This document shows, one piece after another, positions 1 through 6,720 of a DNA stretch of 12,695 bases. The DNA is from Isohypsibius dastychi (lineage: Eukaryota; Tardigrada; Eutardigrada; Parachela; Isohypsibiidae). A model generated the notes under the pieces. The model searched no databases. It had not been told where the DNA came from and saw only the letters and a list, made by a program, of their open reading frames with translations. Numbering within the stretch: position 1 is the first letter of the stretch; each line of letters begins with the position of its first letter. A program made the position numbers and the translations under genes. Where the stretch lies: positions 1-12,695 of the forward strand of contig JAQIWT010001073.1 of assembly GCA_034696485.1 (NCBI GenBank). Direction: 5' to 3'.

Positions 1-422
1 CGGATCATGACGTCACGCACCGCTTAAGGGAAACGCAATCCTGATGTACTTCTCCCATAATCCCTAAACCAGGGTTAACGGTATGTTCCTGCTTCAGTCA
101 GTTCTTCACCTTTGTACTGTACATCAAAACGGCAGACTAGGTACACAAGGGATACTTTATTGTAAATATTACTCGTTTTTCGCTCTCAGTTTTCAGAACG
201 AAGTGAAGAATCATGAGCAAATCATATTTACTACAGTTATTAAAACTCAGGAAGAATGATATTAAAATTACGAATCGACACCAGGCGCAACACAATGAAC
301 CAGACACAAGAAATGTTCAAATACTAAATTTAAAACACAATCAAGATAGGTCATGTCCTATGCAGCAAATTCGTCTAAATAAGACCGGAACAAAAGAACA
401 GCATGACCCTTTCTAACAAGTA
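1..422. other. 3' flank of the unrecognised gene; no gene seen
   Basis: Apart from the 3' UTR and the AATAAA at 156-161, I see no gene. The small plus-strand ORF at 213-416 lies opposite the 3' UTR and looks like low-complexity A-rich sequence. A perfect palindromic TGACGTCA (cAMP-response-element consensus) sits at 8-15. It could serve a gene to the left of the window, but one 8-mer is weak evidence. Confidence 0.5.
156..161 (-). terminator. Poly(A) signal AATAAA of the unrecognised gene
   Basis: The minus strand reads TTTACAATAAAGTATCC here, about 260 nt past the TGA at 423-425. This is the first exact AATAAA after that stop and gives a 3' UTR of similar length to the one proposed for the AMPK beta gene. 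Confidence 0.55.
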
Positions 423-3400
423 TCAGTTCGAATCCACAACGATGGTATCATCATCCGTGAATTCCACAAGATTCCCACCATCTGAGACATCTGCTCGCGC
501 ACCACTGGAACTTCTGCCTGAACCAAAAATATGACACCGGGGGGACCGGAAAATAACTGCTCAAAACATACTTTTTTTCTGAACTCTTCTCGCTGAGGAC
601 ATGCCGACAGAAGATTCCCCCGAATCCGAAAGTAATCCAGAAGATCCATTACCCCGCAGATCAAGAGCTGGAAATGCCGTGTCGCAGCTAGTTAGTCGAG
701 TACCGACAGAGCTCCTGCCTAAAAAGAATCAAATGACTAAAACCATAACTCCTCTAATTTCCGAGAGAAAAGTTTTTCGCACTTCTCGTCATATGACGTT
801 TCGCGGACGACGTGCCATCGAAAGATTCATCCAAATCCGAATGTAATCCGGAAGAACTCTTCGCAGACGAACGCAGAAGCCGTGAAGTTCTGAAGGCACT
901 CCAAGCAAGCAACGGGTTCGACACACACTGCCTAACAGGCTGCTTGCGAACGGGCTTTTTCACCGAAAATGTATCCGAATCGCATTCAGATGAGGAATCC
1001 ATAGGCCGTTTCACAGATGAACGCTGAACTCGAGCCGGAGTAGTCCGACTCGAATGAGTACCTCGACCGGCTGACCGACATGGCGGCTTTTGGGAAGTCT
1101 TTGTGCGTTTTGCATACCATGGTCCTGTATCTGAACTCCCTCCAGAAGCATGGACTGAATTAAATGACGAGTCGATCACTTTCTCTGGAGTTCGTAGGGG
1201 AGTTGCAGCAACAGGTCGACGGCTTGTTGTGGCCCGGGAGTCTGAGTCCGAACTGGTATCGAAGGACGAATTCAGCTTCCTATTCTTCGCAAATTCTAAA
1301 ACAGAAAAGTTGTTAGCAGGCGCCAGAATGCACATACTGTAAACTTTAATAACAATAAAATGCATTTATCATTGTTTTACCGGAATAAGTGCCAGCCTGT
1401 TTAGATTGCCTTCCGGCTCGCGTCATGGGCAGTGTTTCCGAGTCGTCTGAATCTAGAAAAACCCAATTGTTCATAAAATACAGAAATACCAAGATCGGAA
1501 ACAGACGGCAAAAATATATCATTTGACCAATTGATCAACCGGAAACGAACCAAGAAGTACGATTCCACCTAGCTTACCGGAATCACTGTCAATCCGTCTC
1601 CTTCTAACGCGCCACGTTTTTGCACTTGTATCCTCGTGACGCTGCACGTCTCCAAAATCTAGAAAACATTAACCAATCAAACCAGGACCCAAGAGCGGAA
1701 TTCGACAACCGGAAGTATTAGGACGTAAGCTGCCAACCTTGTTATGGCACCAAGCAAGCAAATTTACCTGAGCTTTCATCCAAATTCGGACTAGTATTTC
1801 CTCGTAAAGGATCTGCAAAAAAGGATTAGAATAGTATAACACAGCTAACAGAAAGTCGTACATCGCGCAGGAAGTGCCTTCCGAGTCAGAGTCTTTTCCG
1901 TTTTTGCACCGAATGTTCCATTCGAATAATAGTCTAATAATCGAAATTCAGAACAAATACTGCAACAAAAGAACAAAACTCTCGCCAACCTCCATCACTG
2001 GATGAGTGATCTGATGACCAGTAACCGCCACCCTTCTTCCGCTTTCTGCTTTTCCCCCTGTCACCTCGAAAACAACTCTTCTTGTAAACTTCTCCATCAA
2101 GGTCGTCCCTTAAACAAGGCGCTATATTCCACCAGCAAAAACCCCTAAAGTGAAACAAACTCATTCACTCACGAGTCAAGAATGTAGTTATCCTTTCCGG
2201 TCAGATCTGGTTGCTCAAACTTTGGCGCCGCATATTCTGGTGATCGACGGCATCTCACAATCGTGGTCAAAATAGGACAGAATTTAGTCGGTTCAACATG
2301 TCGTTTCGGACTTGGCTGCGGTGGTGGAGAAGACTGAAAACCATCCATGCTTCGTTCCGTGGAAGGACTACGCGGTGGAGAAAACTGAACTAGGTGACTT
2401 TTCAGCAGGGGTGCAGGAAACTCTGGAGAATCAACACGCATTGGAGGTTCTGCAAAATCCTCCGATATTTCCGGTTCATATGCGCGAAGTCTTTCCCTTG
2501 CTGCGGAAGTAAGAGCTGGTGCTGGGATTTCTGGTGAATCGGAGCGCTCCTCTTGAACATTTACGAAGTCCTCTTCTTCGCTGCTAGTCTCCTCTTCCAT
2601 TTGAATTCTTCTCTCCTCCGCTTTTCGAAGCCTATCCAATTTTCGTGCCTTCCTAGCAGCCTCGAGTTCCAACAACCGACGTTTTTCAGCAGCTTCACGT
2701 GCTGGTTGACGTTGCTTACTGAGCTCTATAGTCTGATTTTTCATTGCTTCGCCGGCCAGAAGGATTCGTCGACGGCGTTCTTTGGCGGGAAACTGCAAGA
2801 GTCAACACACTTCCGGTTGTCAACTTCCGATACGAAACGGATTTTACTGAACCAGTGACGAAACAAATCCATAATATACCGTAATATAGAAAAGTGATTT
2901 TGCAACTCACCAGCGCCATTGCATGATTGAGAGTCGCCAAAGTTCTGAAACATGGTCGAAGATTTCCAGCTTCGAAAATGTCTAGGAATATGTTCAGCTC
3001 AGTGCGAACCGGATTGGATACTTGGGTTTCTAACTGTGTAGAGGGCCCAGCTAATTCTTGTTCGTCGGTGGTCGGAAATGGTGCTGAAATTTCGTCTTGA
3101 TGTACGACTTCCGGTTGGACAACTTCCGGTTGGACAAATTCCGTGGTTACCAGGTTCTTTGGGAAGTTCGGGTGAAGGAAGTCGAAATTCGGCTTCGCCC
3201 AGTCAGGTAGCTTTGGTTTGATTAGATTTACTTTCACAATGATCGGCTTCGGTGGCTTGACTTTGACGGGAGGAGCTGAAACAGAAAATAATCGACACGA
3301 TCAGTTAAACTAAACCTTTTCTGCACTACAGGCAAATAAAACAGCAATTCTTTGCTGAATTGACTAGGTACAATCACAAGACTCCACTGAACTGAGAAAT

Positions 3401-3749
3401 ATTCGAACCAAACGGAAAAGAAATATTTTACTTACGTGGAGCTGGTGCACTGGGAAGTTCCTCCTCAGGAGGAGGTGGTTCAGGAAATCTGGCAACAAAA
3501 TATGGATCCGCCGCTGAATCTGCAAAAGAAAACGACGCAATCTCAAACAAAATCAACAATAAATTTCAGGCTGTTGGTACCATCGATGTCTGGAGGACGA
3601 ATTGTGGGAGATTTTGCTGGTGCCTGGAGGACTTCAAGGTCAATTCCATCACCGAAAAAGTTCCCATAACCATATCCATTGAACATCGATTCGATCTCGA
3701 ATTCATTCCTCAACTCGTTGTAGTTGTCAGAAACATCAAAATCGTTCAT
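423..3749 (-). CDS. Unrecognised 762-aa Ser/Asp-rich, probably nuclear protein (11 exons)
   Basis: I do not recognise this gene. Exons in transcription order are 3749-3581, 3519-3436, 3275-2911, 2792-2173, 1959-1862, 1812-1768, 1658-1578, 1452-1381, 1295-783, 718-572 and 517-423. All have GT donors and AG acceptors, and the frame stays open from ATG to TGA. Residues 1-56 are acidic with a Gly/Tyr/Phe patch. Residues ~68-98 are proline-rich. Residues ~207-283 are Lys/Arg/Glu-rich and look like a coiled coil or single charged helix, ending in an acidic run (ETSSEEEDF). Residues ~290-400 hold repeated SP sites (DSPEIPAP, DSPEFPAP, SPPRSPS). From residue ~446 on, short acidic serine blocks (IDSDSDSDDSE, SSDSDS, SSECDSD) alternate with basic ones (RVRRRR, VKKPVRKQ). 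The last ten residues, DDDTIVVDSN, resemble a SUMO-interacting motif. A nuclear or chromatin role is inference. The ATG directly follows an acceptor-like CTGTCAG, so an upstream 5' exon or spliced leader is possible. Least certain are exons 5-6 and the choice of start. Confidence 0.72.
1934..2057 (-). other. Possible alternative 3' exon inside intron 4 of the unrecognised gene
   Basis: The intron 2172-1960 contains a stretch open in the frame left by the donor at 2173. It would follow an acceptor-like GTGACAG ending at 2058. It encodes a basic then serine-rich segment (KSRKRKKGGGYW, then SSDHSSSDGG) and stops at the TAG at 1936-1934. Used in place of exon 5, it would end the protein at about residue 454 with a nuclear-localisation-like KRKK and remove the SD-rich C-terminal half. 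No sequence evidence shows it is used, and its pyrimidine tract is poorer than that of the exon 5 acceptor at 1960. Confidence 0.25.
3106..3135 (-). repeat. 15-bp tandem duplication inside exon 3 of the unrecognised gene
   Basis: Two adjacent copies of the plus-strand unit (g/a)acttccggttggac occupy 3106-3120 and 3121-3135. A degenerate third copy (aaattccgtggttac) follows. On the coding strand they encode a repeated Val-Gln-Pro-Glu-Val. Confidence 0.8.
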
Positions 3750-4042
3750 TCTGACAGCTGGATTGACGTCCAGGACGAACAGTCTGGAGAACAGCTGTTT
3801 TCAAACGAATTCATGCTCATTGCTCACGCAGAAACAGGGAACTGACGAAAATAAACCACAGCAGATTCAATCAAATGATGTTAACTACATTGTACGTGTG
3901 GGGCACAAGCTCACACCGCATGGCTAACCGTATCAGCACGCGCTTGCCCACCGTTTAAATTTCCATCTCCCTCTCTGGTTTTCATTTCATGCGATTTAGG
4001 AATACCGAAATTCCGGCGCTCCAAATCGTACGTGAACGGTGA
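3750..4042. other. Gap between the unrecognised gene and the AMPK beta poly(A) signal
   Basis: This stretch of about 290 bases should hold the promoter and 5' UTR of the unrecognised gene (minus strand). I see no TATA box at a convincing distance and no RNA gene. On the minus strand, acceptor-like sequences (GAAAACAG, then CTGTCAG) lie shortly before the ATG at 3749. They allow a 5' UTR intron or leader trans-splicing but do not prove either. The plus-strand ORF at 3724-3927 shows no recognisable motif. Confidence 0.45.
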
Positions 4043-4053
4043 TTTATTTTATT
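4043..4053 (-). terminator. Overlapping AATAAA poly(A) signals of the AMPK beta gene
   Basis: The minus strand reads AAAAAATAAAATAAATC, giving two overlapping AATAAA hexamers about 260 nt past the TGA at 4313-4315. None occurs nearer the stop. The segment 4054-4312 is then the 3' UTR. The 100-aa plus-strand ORF opposite it is a chance reading frame. Confidence 0.55.
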
Positions 4054-4312
4054 TTTTCTGTGTTTTACAAGAATTTCCATTTGCAGGTCAAAGATTTGCA
4101 AGGCCATCTGAGTAAACCGCATTCGTTTCTAATAAACGGTCCATGTCAAAAATCGTACACTTTTATCTGTACAAATGATCAATGTGAACAAAACCCAATA
4201 ACCCATGAAATTTCACATTCGAAATTGTACACCAACAGACAAAGTTACAATGAAGTCTCCATGAAAGAGAACGCTGCTCTAAATTCTGGTTTCCGGTCGA
4301 CTTCCGGCTCGT

Positions 4313-5504
4313 TCAAATCGGCTTGTACATCAAGGTCGTGACGTATTTCTTACGATAACGATGAGTAGCCGACAAAACCATAACACCATCCTTGATCGAC
4401 AAAGCGTAGAGGTGATTCAGCATGACATGATTGGGTTCCGGGAGAAGTGATGGCTCATAGGTCACAGGAATATCGCGATTCAATATAACCTTTAAATTGA
4501 CGAAACTAAAACATTCTGCTAACAGAAACTTGTGCTGATATTTTACCTGCATGAGATGGGGCGGAAGAATTGGTGGTCCAGTTGACGACTCATATGGCTT
4601 TTTATTCGGAATCTCCTGAGTGTAACTTCCGGGTGGGGAAGTGCTGAACTGGGATGTCAATGATCCTTTCTCACCATCCATAGCTAGCGCATCGAATACT
4701 TCAAAATCCGACCTGCTCACATCCACAACATTCATCTTTGTACCTGCAAATAACAAGTTAGAAAAAATACGAAATGTATGCCAGTAAAAAACCCGCGATT
4801 CTCAGGTAATCTCGGCTAGAAAGCATTCAAAATCGATCACCAAAATTTCCATACACTGAATATGTGGCAAAATTACAGGCGAAAACTTTAAATCCATAAA
4901 AGAGCAGAAAAAAAGATCGTCTGGAGCAACAACGATATCATCTCAACCATTCGATTTACATTCGAAAAAATTGAGAAGAATAAAAGTATATACCTCCATC
5001 AGCATCGCGCTGTTTCTGTTCCGGATCTACAACCCACTGTCCATCCACAAAAAATCGATACTCGTGCTGTCCTTCCGGAAGATCAAGAATTGTCACAAAG
5101 TCACTCTGACTTTTTGTCAGTGGAATTTTGGTTTTCCAGTTGTTCCAATTTCCCGCAATAAAAACTTGCTTTCCACCTCCTTTATATCGAAAAACCGTGG
5201 GGAGATGAGCAGCTTCATTTGGGCCACCAGGCGTTTCCGGTGGATGACTGATGGTCGTTGCTCGAGGGCGAACCAAAGTGCGCATTCCAGACAGGTTTGA
5301 TCCGGACTGATCAAATTCGTTGGATCTTGTCTCATCGATGGATAGCAGGGAGTCCGAGTCTTCAGCTGACTGTTGGATAACTAGCTTCTGTTTATTCCGC
5401 GATGTGGCTGGAGGAGTTCCTGGAGCAGATTGCAAAGAGTCGCGTCGCGATCCAGCTCCCGCGTACATCATCTCCTTCTTTCGATCAGAAGCAGTATTTC
5501 CCAT
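4313..5504 (-). CDS. PRKAB1: AMP-activated protein kinase beta subunit, 294 aa
   Basis: This is the regulatory scaffold subunit of AMPK. It binds glycogen through a CBM48 module and holds the alpha and gamma subunits together through its C-terminal ASC domain. Exons are 5504-4994, 4743-4547 and 4489-4313, and the phases close exactly. The start MGNTASDRKK fits an N-myristoylation site (Gly2, Ser6), as in animal beta subunits, and is preferred over an ATG further upstream that reads through an acceptor-like TTATTGCAG. Residues ~100-165 are the CBM48 domain (VFIAGNWNNWKTKIPLT, then DLPEGQHEYRFFVDGQWV). Trp123 and Trp157 match the sugar-stacking Trp100 and Trp133 of human beta1, and Ser132 matches Ser108. 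Residues ~224-294 are the ASC domain (PPILPPHLMQ, LLPEPNHVMLNHLYALSI, YVTTLMYKPI). The N-terminal 95 residues are Ser/Thr-rich and poorly conserved. The family call is near certain; beta1 versus beta2 is not meaningful for an invertebrate. Confidence 0.96.
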
Positions 5505-5512
5505 GTTGAAAT

Positions 5513-5575
5513 CTGCAATAACAAACCAGAACTGCGATTGCGAACTGGTACGAACGACGAACGAAAGAAACCTAC
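5513..5575 (-). other. Probable 5' UTR intron of the AMPK beta gene
   Basis: On the minus strand, a GTAGGTTTC donor at 5575 and a pyrimidine-rich TTATTGCAG acceptor ending at 5513 bound 63 nt. That is the same size as many introns in the neighbouring genes. The acceptor lies eight bases before the ATG at 5504. The acceptor could instead be a spliced-leader site. Coding potential is not affected. Confidence 0.4.
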
Positions 5576-6720
5576 TTGTTTTCAAAAACAACAACAAAGC
5601 CAAATTTCGTAGGTCCAACGCAATCTCCACGCACTATCTTGGTGACTTTGTTATGCAAATCCTCCTTTTCAACCTGAAAATGCAAAGGCATCAGAGCACC
5701 AGTAGCCTTCAGCAAAAGGAAGGAGCAAAAATGAAGAGGAATATCGAGGTTTTTCTTAACTGAAATATGACATCAAAAAGATTATGACCATATCATTTCT
5801 TCAATTACCGAAGTTCAATCGACGCAGTTGGAGTTTCAAGGGCTCTTGGAAAAGGCCAATATGGTGAAAGGCTGGCAACAATGGTGTTATTTATCGATAT
5901 CAGATGAGCTGTTCCTTTCTCCGTTCACTTGCAACTGGGAGGGGATTTCCCTGCTAGCTGGCGTTGATGGTAGCGCGTTCCCGGATGATATCCTTCTCAT
6001 TAACATGGGTAAAGTGACATGTTCAACATTTCGGGAGAAAGTGAGCAAGAAGAAAAAAGGTGAATGTTGACAACAACAAACTTTCGGGTCTTCGTGGCTG
6101 TGCTCGAGACTGGCACTCGCACTCCCTCGTGTAACGGGTAACGGGCTACTTCCCGGGCTGTGGATAGCTTAGGGGTACCACCACTGGTTGCGGCCTCCAG
6201 AAACCAGATTCGGGTGGGCTCATATCTTTCATGAGCACATCTTTCTTTCTCCTACCTTCAACTCATCGGAAGTAATGCTCGGTCACAGAACTCAGATATC
6301 GCGAAATCAAATGTAATGTTTTATGTTCCAGATTTCCCGTTTCCCTGCATTACCTATCGTGTTCTTGGCCCAAAGAGCGGGGGGGGGGGCACTTGGTCTA
6401 CTTATATAGGCATTCGGTCGAGCAGATTTGGTGCTGCGGCATTCGGGTGTCGGATATTTTTGTGTTCAAAGTGCGAATTTTTTACCGAAGACAATGATAG
6501 GGTATGATGCGAATTTTTGATTTTCTGGATGTCTCTCACCTCTAACGCACATGCGGAGGCTTAGGAAGAGAATCAAGTTATATACCGGCACAGAGCGACA
6601 AAACGGCTGAAAACAACGAAGCTGTAAAGGTCTTGTGTATTTCACGTAGCGTTTCAGCAGGATAAGGAATATTTGTGAAATTTAATTAAGATACAGTACA
6701 TGCAGAATAACCAAACCATA
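5576..6720. other. Intergenic region between AMPK beta and the decarboxylase
   Basis: This holds the 5' region of the AMPK beta gene and the 3' flank of the decarboxylase; I find no gene I can support. An ATTAAA variant poly(A) hexamer on the minus strand at 6681-6686 lies only ~35 nt past the decarboxylase stop. No exact AATAAA is seen in the gap on that strand. A TATATAAG on the minus strand at 6401-6408 could be a TATA box for AMPK beta, but it is 0.9 kb from the ATG. An 11-base G run occupies 6379-6389 and a 7-bp tandem repeat (gtaacgg twice) lies at 6131-6144. The 80-codon plus-strand ORF at 5828-6070 has no recognisable motif. Confidence 0.5.
6681..6686 (-). terminator. Candidate variant poly(A) signal ATTAAA of the decarboxylase gene
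   Basis: The minus strand reads CTTAATTAAATTTC about 35 nt past the TGA at 6721-6723. ATTAAA is the commonest variant of the poly(A) hexamer in animals. The resulting 3' UTR would be unusually short beside the ~260 nt of the other two genes, so the true site may lie further on. Confidence 0.25.

Noticed and set aside
426-435. gttcgaatcc, resembling a tRNA T-loop
   Set aside because: The flanks do not pair as a T-stem, there is no D-arm or acceptor stem, and the stretch is coding sequence of the last exon of the unrecognised gene.
601-1342. Plus-strand ORFs of 70-80 codons at 601-846, 812-1027 and 1103-1342
   Set aside because: They lie antisense to exons 9 and 10 of the unrecognised gene, whose frame is supported by splice phases. 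Their Ser/Glu/Arg content mirrors the coding strand.
2145-2172. A 28-nt GTGAGTG...TTTAG intron after exon 4 of the unrecognised gene that keeps frame
   Set aside because: It is far shorter than any other intron here (minimum 49 nt) and leads to a stop, whereas the 213-nt intron reaches a strong acceptor and a continuing frame.
423-3749. Idea that the unrecognised gene is INCENP or a tardigrade Dsup-like protein
   Set aside because: The charged helix and Ser-rich composition are only superficial likenesses. I see no C-terminal IN-box and no clear nucleosome-binding core motif.
5828-6070. 80-codon plus-strand ORF in the gap between AMPK beta and the decarboxylase
   Set aside because: No motif, no recognisable family and no flanking splice or poly(A) signals; the length is not exceptional by chance.
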